A stretch of DNA of 64,000 bases from Bryum argenteum (lineage: Eukaryota > Streptophyta > Bryopsida > Bryales > Bryaceae). Made by a program: the position numbers and the translations under genes. The notes under the pieces are model-generated. The model was not told the origin of the DNA. It worked only from the letters and a program-made list of their open reading frames with translations, and made no database searches. The stretch spans positions 14,640,345 to 14,704,344 of the forward strand of contig CM073326.1 of NCBI GenBank assembly GCA_037043015.1. Direction: 5' to 3'. Positions 35,187-47,926 of this stretch are shown piece by piece; position 1 is the stretch's first letter, and each line of letters starts with the position of its first letter.

Positions 35187-36465
35187 AGTCGACACGGTCA
35201 AAATGGTGAAAATCCCTCAAATGTCTCCTCTTCCAATGCGAGGTGAAAATTTTCATTTTACAACATTTGTGTTGAAGTACGGAATTGACTAATCTGGTAC
35301 CTAAATTGTATTTCTTATGTACATAAAAATAAGACTCAAATTCCTTATTGTTTGTTAGATAATAATGTTCAAAGTATCACACGGTGTAGATGATGCAACT
35401 ACGTGTTAAGCATGCGTAGAAGTTTTTGAAGCCAATTGGTTACCGGTAGCACACCTAGTGGATCAAATTGACAGTAGGCTAAATAGGTTGACATAGGGCA
35501 TGTATGGGGTACATGCAAGGGTTGGCTAATCTAAGGAAGAAGTGAGAAAATCCAAGAAAGAGGGTGTCCGATTGAAGTAGGGCGTTCGGATATAGATGCA
35601 TATACCGTTGCGGTGCTTATTTAGGGTTGTAAGGTCATGGGAAACGGAATGAGATGGAAGTGGGTGGAGGTATCACTGCTAAGGTTGGAGCGGTGCTTAT
35701 TTAGGGTTGTAAGGTCATGGGAAACGGAATGAGATGGAAGTGGGTGGAGGTATCACTGCTAAGGTTGGAGCGAGCATTGGGTTCCGGCCAAGAAGGAGTC
35801 AACCCTTGATCTAGGAGCTAGAGAGTTACACCTCTAGATAGCATATAGATTTTTTTTTGAAAATAATTAAAATTGTCACTTGCCGAGCAAGATTCTCTCC
35901 AAGTTCATGTTGCAATCAAGCCATACATCAATTGGCTCAAAAATAAGATAAATATAACAACTTTCAAAGTTGACAAAAAAGTATTTTTTCCTCAGTGTTT
36001 AGTGGGCCAAAAAATCAATTCAAAAAGTAAGTATGACATGAGGCTCTTCAACCTTTCATTCCAGAATAAATTAGGAGTATGTTTACACAATTTTTACTCT
36101 CATTAGACCTGTAGAATCTAAACTAATGCTTGATTTTCATACAGATCCATGCATGCTATAGGGACCGGACCCACAAGATCTCCGGTGTACTTGAAAAAAT
36201 CCATTATAAAGTGAGGAGGTCAAACAAACAGACACTTGGCGTATCATTAACACTGCCACTTGGGAAACCCTAATTTCGCGCACTTGTCACTCTCTCCAAC
36301 TTCAACTTAAAACTGCAATCACACCTTCCCTCGAAACCTTTCCTTCACCATCGATCTCTTCCACAATTTAGCTCAATCACTCTCCCTACATTCCTCAATC
36401 CAATTTTGTTGCTATCAAAACAGGCACTTTTGCTACACAGGATCAAAGAAAGAGGAGCAATCAGA
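35187..36465. other. Intergenic with 80 bp tandem duplication and 5' region
   Basis: Two identical 80 bp units lie at 35,611-35,690 and 35,691-35,770. The right part (about 36,240-36,465) is pyrimidine-rich with a telo-box-like GAAACCCTAATT at 36,265 and is likely the 5' UTR and promoter of the small gene at 36,466. Confidence 0.6.
35611..35770 (+). repeat. 80 bp tandem duplication
   Basis: Two identical copies begin CGGTGCTTATTTAGGGTTGT and end AAGGTTGGAG. Confidence 0.97.
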
Positions 36466-37075
36466 ATGGCAGATACCCAAAGCGCAAACAAGTCAGCAGC
36501 TTCAGAGGCTCCTGTCCCAGTGTAAGAACTCTCATTTTAGGGTTTACCCTAATAGAAAGAGATTTATGAGGATGGGTTCCGATTGTGGAGCATTTGTACT
36601 GGTTAGTGGTTTTCTTGATAGTAGAGAGAAACAATGTTTTGGTTCTGATTGTGGAGCATTTGCAACATTGATAGGGTTGTTTGTATTTTCCTGATTCATG
36701 GGGATGGTTCTGATTGTGGAGCATTTGCAACATTGATAGGGTTATTTGTGTTTTCCTGATTCATGGGGATGGTTCTGATGATTGTGGTTCTGCATTTTGG
36801 ATTGCAGTGAGAAAGGAGCAGCTATACCCCTCGATTACGCAGTCGGTGGCAATGGCGTGGACGTGGAGATGGAAGCGCCGATTTCCACGGACGATCTGAT
36901 CCGAGCAGGGGGTTTTGGTGCTGGAGATGGTCTGAGCAGCGTCATGCCGACTTCCATGGATGGAACTGACTTGGAGGGGTCGTTGATTGACGCTTATGAG
37001 TATGAGGGTAAAGAAGATGATGGAGCTTCTCGTCCTCTTCACCCTGGCCTTGGCGCTACCAGCCAACATTCTTAG
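36466..37075 (+). CDS. Small acidic conserved-type plant protein, 107 aa
   Basis: Exon 1 is 36,466-36,521 and exon 2 is 36,808-37,075. The donor is GT|GTAAGA and the acceptor TTGCAG, with the frame kept across the join (VPV|EKGAAIPLDYAVGG). The product is acidic, starts MADTQSANKSAASEAP, and contains STDDLIRAGGFGAGD followed by DLEGSLIDAYEYEGKE. I recall similar short acidic proteins with an ISTDDxIRAGGFGA motif in other plants, with no assigned function; this is recollection and was not checked. No signal peptide or membrane segment is seen. The telo-box-like 5' region suggests a housekeeping type of expression. Confidence 0.72.
36641..36770 (+). repeat. 65 bp tandem duplication in intron
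   Basis: Two near-identical 65 bp units beginning GGTTCTGATTGTGGAGCATT lie at 36,641-36,705 and 36,706-36,770, with a partial third start. They make up much of the intron of the small acidic-protein gene. Confidence 0.9.
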
Positions 37076-37299
37076 CATGTTCGTTGTCACACAGGGATAT
37101 TTGAGGTTTGAGATATGTCTCCTCCGTCATGTAAATACTCATCAGGTTTCGTATACTTTTTGGTAAACGGACATTATTTCAAAGGTTCCTAAAATGTAAG
37201 TGACTTCAATAACATCTTATATACCATGATGTGAGTGATGTTTTATGGATTCTCCGTCACACAACTGTAGTATCTTCTCTATATGGCAGCCTTGAGTCC

Positions 37300-39910
37300 T
37301 CACTTCGGAAGGATTTGTTGCATTGCACTCTTTGGTACAATGACTGCATATATGGTGAGCTGCATATCAGAAACATTCTTTTCTGAGGAAAACATTCATA
37401 ATTACATTCATATGAACGAACATACATATGGCTTCCGGTACATACGCTCTTTCTTACTAATCGAACAGATTTTCGTACGTACACAATCAATTGACGTAGT
37501 GGTGTTCAAGAAGGGCATGCAAAACTCTGCTACTCCTGGCTTGAAAGTGATTTACATGGTCAGGTGAAAGCCTCTGATCAATTACAGCGTCCCCGTAGTG
37601 CCCATTTCATTGCAGGCTCGCTAGATGCGAAGCATTTGGTATCTGATTTATCATGAATACCACAGCGTCAACTTTTCTAGAACGTAAGCTGTAAAGCGAA
37701 GTTTCGATGGGAGAATTTAGAGAATGAGCGAGAGTAGCACCTGGTTGTTTTCAATGTCCCGGGGACCGATTTCGATTCTTAATGGGACTTCTTTGAGTTC
37801 CCAGTGGGAGAATTTCCAGCCAGGGCCGTAACTTTCTCGCAAGTCGTTCTTCACTCTGATCCCAGCTTACTGCAACTGCTCGGTGACTTCAAGCATTCCT
37901 CAGAGGGGTCTGGCATGTTCGGTAATGACGACCACCTCGATTGGCGCTATTCTTGGGGAAAGAACGTACTGGTCCTTCGTTGTCGCCATGCACCATCACC
38001 ATAACACCGATCTACATGCAACCACCGAAACATCTAATAAATAGAATGTTAAAATATCAATATCGACATGATTGAATGAGGCTCTCTTAAACCCCACGAG
38101 TTTTGCCACACTTTCTTACGCCTTCCGTGCTCATCCTCAAAGCAGATGTCGAACATGTTGGCAAAATTCTGGCCTAAGCAATGGGATGTGGCTCCTTGCT
38201 GGAATGAAGGCCTGCACATGGTGACATAACAGGGTCCTGAATAAAAATAATGAATGTTGCTGTTAAGATATCATGATGTTTGAGGATTAATGATATTCAA
38301 ATTCGGAAGGATTATGTACCTCAACAGTGGTGGTGTAGAGACCCCCGGCAATTTTCTCGACCTCACTCTTCACACCCTTGATCACTGGCACTGCGAGCAG
38401 CTCCTCGTACACCCTGCGATACACCAATATTTCATTTACTCAATGCAAGTACCTGTCGATGTACAGTGGAGTACAGCTCGTCAATATTTCAATTAGATTG
38501 TTGAACCAAGGCACAGGTGAAGATGTCGAAGTGTGAGTGACCTCTACGTCGGCTTATGCTTTGGTGGCGAATGCAGTATGCCCTTCTTGCCACGAGCAAA
38601 CATCCGATGAAACAACCTATGTTTTGAAAAACAAGAGATTTATAGTTCCAGGGTCAAAGCATCCTCTTGCTTGGAGAAGTTGGTGGCAGTTTGTATGCTA
38701 CCTTGAAATTATATAATTGGGGTTATGCAAGCTCACCGGATGAAGGGGGTGGGATGCTTGAACTCCCATCCGACCACATTGCACCACTGGTTGATTCTGA
38801 GAGGGCGACCACGATGACCGCGTTTCCACTTCGCAAAAAATAGGGTACATGACTGTCTCACTGGTGGGCCGGATGGCTATTGGCTCTTCGAGTCGCGAGT
38901 CTCCAGACTTAGTCACCCAGGCTACCTATCAAACATTACTCAGGAAATGAAGAATAAGCTGAGTGCACACTTTCATATAGGAAATCTCAATGTAGAATCT
39001 TAAGTCCAGAATTCTCCCGAAGACGTCTCAAAGTAGGCACCAGTTCTACTCGTTACAATGACACCATACCTTCGATGCCTAAATCCCAGATATTGCAACC
39101 GCAAACACACAATTCTACACGAGGACTGAAAGATCTCAAATTTGACAAGAGCTTATTCGTAAGTCTCTCTGAAGGGGCAAGGCCTTCAACATGATCCCTC
39201 TCTTTTGACAGCGCTTTCTCGGAAACGAAGAGAGGGGAGTACTAAGGTGTTCTCGATGCCCACCTTCTTGATTTCTGCATCCATGAAGTCCCTGATGTGT
39301 TCCCAGATGGAGTACGACCATGGCCGTGAATTGTAGCAGCCTGAGACGTTGTCGTGGTACTCGATTATCTCCCCTATCACCACGACCTGTTGCAAGCACA
39401 ATTCTCATCCCCTCAGCCCCTTTGTCAAAGTATCAATTAATGATTCGAACGAAGAATCGAGATCTATACTCGGGTTTCTCAATTGATCTATTAATACCAA
39501 CTAGCAATGATTTGAATTGTGTAATGGTATTCGGATTACAAGATTATGTACTAGAGAAGCGGCAGTGTATTGCCGATTCGGTAGTATGGTGAGGTCACTG
39601 GCGAGCCCAAAAGAAGTGTTCATAAACTGTCTGAATGGGACATACGGTCTTTTAACGTAACGAAGATTGAGTGTACTTCTACCAATTCAGAAGTTCCGGT
39701 TCCTGTGACTTACAGCTGAAAACTATTCTCCGAAGTTTTCAATTCCTTAACGAGAGACCAAGTTTCGACATCTTTCTTGGCTGCTGAACCCGCAGATGAA
39801 TTCATCAGAAACACGTACTGCTGGGATTGTAACTAATTATTAAAGGCAAGTGCTCTTGATCCTGTGCCCCCAATTCAAATGAAAGCTTTAGGAACTCTCT
39901 AGTTGTTGAT
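37300..39910 (-). pseudogene. Partial prolyl-tRNA synthetase pseudogene
   Basis: This is a diverged copy of the functional gene at 49,047-52,458, in the same orientation. Exon-like blocks match exon 11 (about 37.57-37.66 kb), exon 8 (37.74-38.01), exon 7 (38.10-38.22), exon 6 (38.32-38.43), exon 5 (38.54-38.61), exon 4 (38.72-38.92), exon 3 (39.16-39.39) and exon 2 (39.71-39.79). Intron and 3' flank sequences match too, so it arose by DNA duplication, not retroposition. Exons 9 and 10 and the first exon are missing. Internal indels break the frame, for example an extra-base region in the exon 3 homologue near 39,240. It cannot encode a synthetase. Confidence 0.92.
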
Positions 39911-40309
39911 TTTTTTATTGCAAATTTCATGTTGATAGTATCTTGAATTGAAAATAATAGTTTTTTGTAGTTTGTTTTGCTCACTAAAACGTTATGATCA
40001 GACCTTCTAAATTTCATGGGACACCTTCACACGCTCACATAAGACCAGTCCATGACAGCCTTTGAATTTGCCCCCTTAAACCAAAGATCACTCGTAAGCA
40101 ACCAAGCCCTTAAGTAGCAAGAGTTCACGTTTTAAAGAAATGGAGCATCATTTAAAAAATGGAATCTGGTTGTAATCCTTGGCCAATTATGCTAAATAGT
40201 TTCCACAAAAATAGTTTTCTATATGAGGACTCTTTCTTTGTTTGTCAATGCTACATGCTCACCTAAAAAACAGTTCATAAAAAACCTTTGAATAAGCGCC
40301 CTCTAACCA
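39911..40309. other. Intergenic, no gene seen
   Basis: AT-rich DNA between the pseudogene and the CTCAATCACGC minisatellite. No supported feature. Confidence 0.5.
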
Positions 40310-41700
40310 AAGATCGCTCAACATCGACTTTCTCTCCCTTAAAAATTGCACGCACCCCCAATGGCGCGCACTAGAGATGCTCAATTACGCACCGCTCAAT
40401 TGCGTTGTGCAAACACCAGAGGCGCTCAATAACGCACCCTTAATGGCGCGCATCGGAGATGCTCAATTACGCACCAGAGTTGCTCAATTGGGCACAAGAA
40501 GAGCTTAGTTTTAAACTAATTGTTAAAAAAATCTATGAATCATGCACCCGCTCAATCATGCACCAGAGTTGCTTAATCAGGCAAGAAAAGAACATACCAA
40601 AAGAGCTTTGAGCTTCGGCAAAGTTAGAATTTAATATCGTACCTCTTGTCGTGCACGCTCTGGCTCAAACACACAGGGGCTCAATCACGCATCAACGGTG
40701 CTCAATCACTCACCTTCAATCATGGGCACCAAAGACACTCAATCACACATCCGCTCAATCGCACACTAGAGTCGCTCAATCACGCAGGAGAAGAGCTTAC
40801 AAAAAGAGCTTCGAGCTTCAGCTAAGTAAAGTTAGTATAGTGCTTCCAGACGTGCACGCTCTGGCTCAATCACACATGCGCTCAATCGCGCACGGGAGTT
40901 GCTTAATCAGACAGGAGAAGACACTAGTAGAAAATGGCACTAAAATTGACAGCCGTAATGACTTGACCCGAATAACACAAAGTGTCAGTTTTAATTGTGC
41001 TTCTAATAACCTCAACATAAATTATGATATTTGTCACTTTCCTTACATTTTTTTTGATTGTAATAAGCATACCACACTCTAATAGATCATAAAAAAAAAT
41101 TAAGGAAAAATAAAAAATATACTAATTTATTTTGACATTATTAGAAGCACAATTAAAACTCACACTTTGTGTCATCCCGGTCAAGTCATTACAATCGTCA
41201 CTTTTAGTGCCATTTTCTACTAGTGAGAGCTTAATTTTGAACCAATTGTAAGAGAAAATATGTGAGTGCACTAGAGGCGCAGAATCACGCACCCTCAATT
41301 AGAGACGCTCAATAGCACCTGCTTAATTGTGCACCGAAGTTGCTTAATCACACACCCTTAATCGTGCGCACCACAAACGCTCAATCACGCACTAGAGTCG
41401 CTCAATCACGTACGAGAAGAGTTTAATTTAATTAGTTGTGAAAGAAACTCTGTGTACGCAGCAGAGGCGCTGAATCACGCACCTTTATCCTACGTGCCAG
41501 AGTCGCTCAATCGCACACCAGAGTTGCTCAATTGGGTACATGAAGAGCTTATCTTTAAACCAATTGTAAAAAAAATTTGTATACGCACCAGAGGCGTTTA
41601 ATTACGTACCGTCAATCGCGCGCACCAGCGACGCTCAACCACGCACTCGCTTAATCATGCACGAGACTTGCTCAATCAAGTTAGAAAATAACTTAATTTT
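40310..41700 (+). repeat. Degenerate minisatellite, GCTCAATCACGCACC type
   Basis: Dozens of imperfect short units (GCTCAATCACGCACCAGAGT and relatives) are organised in larger blocks that end in AGAAGAGCTTAATTTTAAAC. The array is old, since no two units are identical over long stretches. A CACTA MITE is inserted at 40,922-41,225. Confidence 0.85.
40922..41225 (+). mobile_element. CACTA (En/Spm) MITE, 304 bp
   Basis: It begins CACTAGTAGAAAATGGCACT and ends with its inverse, and is flanked by the 3 bp target duplication AGA on both sides. The two halves form long inverted arms, interrupted by an AT-rich middle. Non-coding; it would depend on a CACTA transposase elsewhere. Confidence 0.92.
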
Positions 41701-43950
41701 AAACGCTCATAAAAGAAAATCCGGATGCTATCTCCTAAGAATCAATCAAATATCGAGAATTCAATGCTAAAATTATTCCAGAAATAACCTTGTTTATAAG
41801 AGGACTCTTTTACTACTTATCCATTTAATATGCTTACTTAACGCAAGGGATTTGTACGTGATGAAGAAAAAGTGCCTCTACCTCCATTTTAATGATTATG
41901 AGTCGCATTCTCATTATCCACTGAATCTGGATCGGGTTGCTCAGAACCCTTTGAAGACAAGATATAAATGAGAAGTAGTTTTTTCCAATTGGAGACAAAT
42001 GACCTCTTAAGCATGTTTCTTGAAAATGACCTCATACTCAACGGATACGGTAAGAACCAAGTTGAAAACCATCAGCTCTTAAACATGGCGTTGAACACGC
42101 ACTGTCCAGGATTGAAACGTCTCCTCCTGATGTATGTCTTTCTCCACCATTAGAATTCCAAGTCGACTAAGCTTATACCAAATACTACTTCAAAAAAAAA
42201 TCTACTCGGAGAACATCTTGATGCAAAAATTAGAAAGGAGAAAGACTTAATATCTTAGCTTGTAGTAGCCAATGATATACGCTTATCATGTTGCCATTTG
42301 TCCAAAGAACATGCAGATGTTATCAGTGTCATAAACTGAAACCCAAGAAGCGGCTGTAAAATAATATTGACTTCCTAGGCGGTAAGTACCTTAAACTCAC
42401 CATCACTATCTGTTCCCACGAGTAAATTAGAAGTGTTCTTCTCCTCACCATGTGCAAAAATTACAAGCAGCAATTTGTCGTTGCCGCTCATTCTCGCTAC
42501 GAACGATTGCAACTTATTTTTGTATGTTGCAATAAAATCTTGAGGGTAGCTTGTGAATCCTTGATGTGGTTTACTTTGCCAAAAAAGCCTTACTACAAGG
42601 AATCAATTTAATTTTACATATTGAATTAAAATAAGTCGGATGAATTAGATATGTGGTTCAGTACCCGGTGCAAGTTTGGTATGATTTGATTTGTTATATT
42701 GATTTTATGTGTGTTGTTAGTTTTTTTGTATTTTTACAAGTTATGGTTTTCTGAGCTTAAAAATATAAAAATTAAATACTTTAAATAAGTGTCAATTTGT
42801 CTAGCTTAAAATACTTAGACATTTAAACCGCCTATTTAATTAAGTTTGATTTAATATGGGTAATTATTTAAAGTAGTAAGAATTAATCATGGAATTAAAT
42901 TCTTCATTTGTTAATTGGAATTAAAGGTAACTGAATGAATGAATGAGTTAGGATTTTTTGGGCAACTAGGTTTAGCTGCCATTTCTATCTTCCGACCCTT
43001 CTCTTAGTTGCTTGTTGGTTTTTGGGGGGGAGTTGTATGTGTGTAAGAGTTGGGGAGGTATCTGGTGTTGTTTGTGCTCGTTGTTGGAAGGCGTGTATAG
43101 GAGGTGTTTTGTGACGACAGAATTGGAAGACTGACTTTGAGGTGCGATAACTCTCAACCTACGACAAATTAGAAGACAAGTCTTTGGATTCAGGTGCGTC
43201 ATCAAGTCCTTTTTTCAACAAAATCAAGCCCGTCTTCAACGGATCAACAACGAAGGAGTGGCGGTCGTTGCTTGACCAGGGGTTTAGCGATAGCCGGGAA
43301 CATCCTTCTGAATTAACTGACATTTGATTGTGTTGCATTTGATTCCATGTGCGTGGTTAGATAAGAACCAATTCTCTAAAATTGGTGGCTCTGTCACCCA
43401 AAATGTATTTTGTGATTTGCATTGGTTTAATTGTGTGCTTCGGTTGTGCATGTTGTAGTGGTTTTCCGTTAGCGTAGTATGCTTTTGTATGTTGCTTTGC
43501 GGCTTGACGGGCAGTGCAAAAGCGTTGTCCGATTCTCTTAAGAAATCTAATTACTTTTGACTTTTAATTTGCATTTGGAATTGAATCTAGGTTTTTTTTT
43601 AGGATTGAATGGGTGTTGAAATTGCTTGGTTGGTGTTTAATATTGCAATTCTAGTTTTTGTATGCTAGATTTGTAATGTAGTGGGTTGAATTGATGCAAT
43701 TTGCAAGGTTTTAATTGTGATTTGGCTCATTTCATCCTCATAATTAACTCTTAAGCTCTAGTGGTCGATTGGTGGCCATTTGAGCCTTCCAACCTCAGAT
43801 ATGGTAGATTTTGTTTTTAAATTTACTATTGTTCCTACTTGGTTGATCAAGATTTGCGTCTATTAGCAAAACGGGGTGATCCATTGCTTGGAAGATACAA
43901 TTTAATGTATCCACCTACATGACTTGTGGCCAAATTCCGGCAATCGGATT
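41701..43950. other. Intergenic, no gene seen
   Basis: AT-rich unique DNA. Short open frames (for example 41,968-42,153) show no recognisable domain or splice context. Confidence 0.5.
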
Positions 43951-43954
43951 TTAA

Positions 43955-44881
43955 CCCCTAAAGATCCTTGAGGACCAAATCGGGTTTTTGCTATTTCGGG
44001 CAGCCTAGATGAAGGGGTTAGAATCAATATTTTTGCCTAAGATTTTTATTGGATGTTCCCTATACTACAAGGTGTATGTGGGAAAAATTGCAAAGTCAAA
44101 TTTCACTTTTGGAGTTTTTAAACGCAAATTTTTGTTTTCAGCTTTGGGGCGGGCAGGATAAAACTTTTTATATTTAACTTTTTTTTAAGAATTTTAAAAA
44201 ATAATCTTTTCTTGACTGATTTCATACTTAGTTTTCCAAGTGACCCAAGTCAAAACTTTTACCAATTCTACAAGGGCACCCTTCAAAAAATTACAAGAAC
44301 TAGTTCCAAAATTTCTGTAATATTACAATTTTTTCTTTCGAAATTTGCTAAAATTTGGGATTTAGGAATTTTTTGAATTTCTTTTTTCTCAAAATTCACA
44401 AACTCATGAAGGCACCTACTCACCATTCATTTTCCCCCTAAACCAAATACAACAAATGTGGTGCATGGTTTACTAAATCCTTGATTTATACCTTCTTCTA
44501 GTAAATAAATTGCATGAAGGTTCAAAAAGCCAAATGGGTGTCTAAAATTTTGCATGGTAATGCTCAACTTAGTTATCTACATGGAAAAAAATATAAGCAA
44601 GATGTTTGAGATATTAAGCATCATGTTATCCTTTGCACAAAGTAGACTATGTCTGCTGAAAAAAAGTTTGCATTGACTTTGAATGTTATGATCTTACAAA
44701 TGGCAAAGATCCAACGGTTGAAATTTTAAACACTACCTTTGATGATAGTTATCTTTAAGATCCTACGGTTAAAATTTTCAAAAAATTGTGGAAAGAATTT
44801 TCATACTCCAAAGTTTACAAGGTGGTATGAAATCGCAGTTTTAGAGTTTGGAGCTCTCAAAACACCATGGTCGTTTAGGGG
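43955..44881 (+). mobile_element. piggyBac-like MITE, 927 bp
   Basis: Ends are CCCCTAAAGATCC and, inverted, CCCCTAAACGACC, flanked by TTAA at 43,951-43,954 and 44,882-44,885. It is the longest non-autonomous member here. Interior copies of AGATCCTACGGTT-like words match those in the elements at 34,923 and 45,774. Non-coding. Confidence 0.78.
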
Positions 44882-44885
44882 TTAA

Positions 44886-45769
44886 GTCTATATCACTCAA
44901 TGAGTAAAATGCGTTGTGATCTTTAATGAAGATCACAGTCCTCTTGTTTTTTTGGGTAGCCTCACAAGTATGGGCCTACTTTAGGTTCCTTTGCTAAATC
45001 CACGCATGACAACCAAGTTTACTCCCCACAAATATCTCTGTAAATATGATATGCCATAATGAAATCTGCCGCAAACCAACCATCATCATCTTCAAGACCG
45101 GCTAAGAGAGATTGACATCTGGGTTGTCTTCCCAAACTCCTCTCTCCATGAGGACTTTGAAAACGACAATAAATATACAAAAACTTAAGTATTCTAGTAA
45201 AACAATAGGATAATCTGTCCAACAGTAGCATGTGTGTAACAACATGTGAGTAGCATGTGTGTAACAACATGTGTTTCTATTACGTTGTAAGCACGCTCAT
45301 CCTCCTCAAAGCGCAAGTCTATAGAATGCAATGTCATGCAGTCCCACCAATTAATTTATAAGCAACCCAAAACCTCGCAATGTTCAAGGTCCCATGAGTT
45401 AAGTTTTGGTTCACATGATTTGCAACGAGTTAGTTACAAGTTCATACGGTTGAAATGTGAATGTCTTTATTTCTTATCTATGTCACTATTTTCAAATATG
45501 AGTTTTTGGCTAAATGTACCCCAAGGACGTGTAGGGGTTAAGATAATGAACATATGGAATTAATGAAATTTGCACCCCCTTAGCAATTGAATATTGATAA
45601 CTATATTATTGAGTTATGATTTTAGACACTACTTTAGATTCTCATGTTTAATCACAAGATAAATACACTTATATGATGCATTTAGAAGTTATTGGGCAAA
45701 TGTGCACAATAACAAAGGACTTGTTAGTTTGTATACAACTCATGACATGAGGCTGAAGTAGACAATTGA
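44886..45769. other. Intergenic, short duplication and a lone TTAA end
   Basis: A 25 bp tandem duplication lies at 45,224-45,273. Near 45,527-45,541, GGACGTGTAGGGG plus TTAA looks like the right end of another piggyBac-like element, but no left end was found. Confidence 0.5.
45224..45273 (+). repeat. 25 bp tandem duplication
   Basis: Two identical units of AGTAGCATGTGTGTAACAAC plus ATGTG. Confidence 0.95.
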
Positions 45770-45773
45770 TTAA

Positions 45774-46200
45774 CCCCTAAACGCCCAAGGGGGGGTAAAG
45801 CTCCTAATAATTGGTAATAATGCTGATTTTTTCAAAACTGCGTAAAAACAAATAAAAGATGAAAATGGAAAATCCAACCGTAGGATCTTTTTTGGAGCAT
45901 GGCAATTAGTATGACCCCTAAGTTGCATGCCATTTCGAGGTATGGATTTCAAGATCCATGCAAAAAAGGGGTGAATATCACACCACCAAAACTTTCATGA
46001 AAAATCTCTTTCGCCCACTCTCACAAATTGAGGATCAAGATTTTTACTATTTATCCAAGGAGGGAGTAAAGTAAACCCACCGAGGAGTTGAGCAAAAAAA
46101 ACGGCGGATGAAAAATCGATGGGATGAAAGCGGGGTTGTGCACCAAAGACGGAGCCTCACATCCAAAATGTCGAAAAACGACACCGTGGGCGCTTAAGGG
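45774..46200 (+). mobile_element. piggyBac-like MITE, 427 bp
   Basis: Ends are CCCCTAAACGCCCAAGG and, inverted, CCCTTAAGCGCCCACGG, flanked by TTAA at 45,770-45,773 and 46,201-46,204. The interior contains AATCCAACCGTAGGATC, the complement of the motif in the element at 34,923. Confidence 0.85.
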
Positions 46201-46204
46201 TTAA

Positions 46205-47922
46205 AAATGGTCATAATAATACCATAAAAATAAGAGCTTTGTAATATTGTACAAAACTTGGACAAAACTTCTAAAACTGTGGTCATTAGAGATAATGATA
46301 TCTTTAAGAAGAATATGATCAAAAACCACATTATAAACAACTTTTGAGTATGCAATTATGATGAACTCCTTAGACCTTATCGTTGATAATTTGACAATTT
46401 TCTAATGACAACCTTGAAATTAAATTGTTTATTATATGGTCAAATAGAAGATTAAATAATGACTTGATTTGACATGTTACCCAATAATTATTTGTTTGAT
46501 TGCTTTGAAGATTCTGTAAGTTATCGGTTGTTCTATCATTCACTTTTAAGAAGGTTGCGCATCTTGAGAGTAAGTTGAGGTTTCTTTAAGGTATAGGTTG
46601 CATATGTTAAAGGAAGTTGAAGGTTGCTTAATTTAAAGGTTGCATAAGCTGAAGGTTGCGTAAGTTGAGGTTTGCATAAGTTCAACGTTGCATAACTTAA
46701 AGGTAGCCTGACTAGTGTTAGACTTGGTCAATTGCTTATTTTTTCAAACAAAGCACTCAATGATGGTTCCCCATAAAAAGGCAATAATGTTTATGGTTGT
46801 TTAGTAGGAGAAGATAGTGAAGAAGATGATAAAAGGGGAGAACAGAATGTGTGAGGAAATATATTGTATATTCTACATAGAAATATACTAGTAGGAGAAT
46901 AGTTTTTGGTGTTGTTACTTCTTATCTGAGGTTTCTCAACAAACACATGGCAAACAAAGTTGGTAAATAAACTTCTCAATATACAAGGTGATTTCTACAA
47001 TGTAATATGTATGATTAATCTTGTAGAAGTGGCGCTAGGTATAATTTCATTACGTTCCATTACCATATGGGATTTACTATCCACTAGTTCTTCTTTCAAC
47101 AATCCAATAAGCCATCTATTTAAACATCTATTCCACGATAGAAATTGTACTCCATTTTTTTTTCCAATTTTTTTTATCCCTAAGTTGTTACAACAACAAT
47201 TACATTAATTCTAATCATTGTGTCACTATCATAGTAAGTCTTTTATTCTAGAATCACTCAATTGAATTTACAAAAACATAAGTAGTACATCAATTAAGTT
47301 GTTTCATCATGTGTTTGTTTTCCTTTGTATGCTATTGGTTCTAACAAAGAAAACTCAAAGTTTTTTTTTGGAAGAACTAATGAAGGTCCATCCATGAGAC
47401 CAAGAGAGAAAGCCACAATGACACATCTTCTTAATGATCAAATTTTCATTACAAATTTGCATCAACATGCTGACATTGAAAACATTTAGAAGAACATCAA
47501 TGCTCTTCTTTGCTGACATTGAAAACATCTTGAAGAACATCAATGCTTTTCTTTGCTGACATTGAAAATATCTTGAAGAACATCAATGCTCTTCTTTAGG
47601 ATCAATTTTTCATCACAAATTGCTTGTAACCATCATTGCTTTCAAATTGCATAGAAAATTTGACATCACTCATGCTGGTACATAGTCAAATGCGCTTCTC
47701 TTTCAACTATAGCAACACCTCTTCAAGCAATTCGTCCATCGATCTGGGATCACCCACTTATACTGTTCTTTGCTATCACAGCACAAGATTGACTATTCAT
47801 CTACCCTATAGATTTAGTCTGACGATATCATGAGGGCTTCTGGAATGATTGATCGTGTCTGTCTAGAATTATGCACCTTAATGTCACGATGTTTTGTGGA
47901 GTCTTCGTCCTCTGTGAGTACT
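46205..47922. other. Intergenic, AT-rich with local repeats
   Basis: A degenerate run of AGGTTGCATAAGTTGA-like words lies at about 46,550-46,710. Three 43 bp units lie at 47,468-47,596. No gene seen. Confidence 0.55.
47468..47596 (+). repeat. Three 43 bp tandem units
   Basis: Units beginning TGCTGACATTGAAAA start at 47,468, 47,511 and 47,554, with few differences. Confidence 0.9.
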
Positions 47923-47926
47923 TTAA

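Noticed and set aside
35873-36106. 77-codon plus-strand frame
   Set aside because: It lacks a proper ATG context, has no domain and lies in AT-rich spacer.
40651-41082. 143-codon frame in the CTCAATCACGC block
   Set aside because: It is made of the degenerate repeat and runs into the CACTA MITE; no coding signature.
45520-45545. Another piggyBac MITE ending at GTAGGGG-TTAA
   Set aside because: Only a right end is visible; no inverted partner with TTAA was found to the left.
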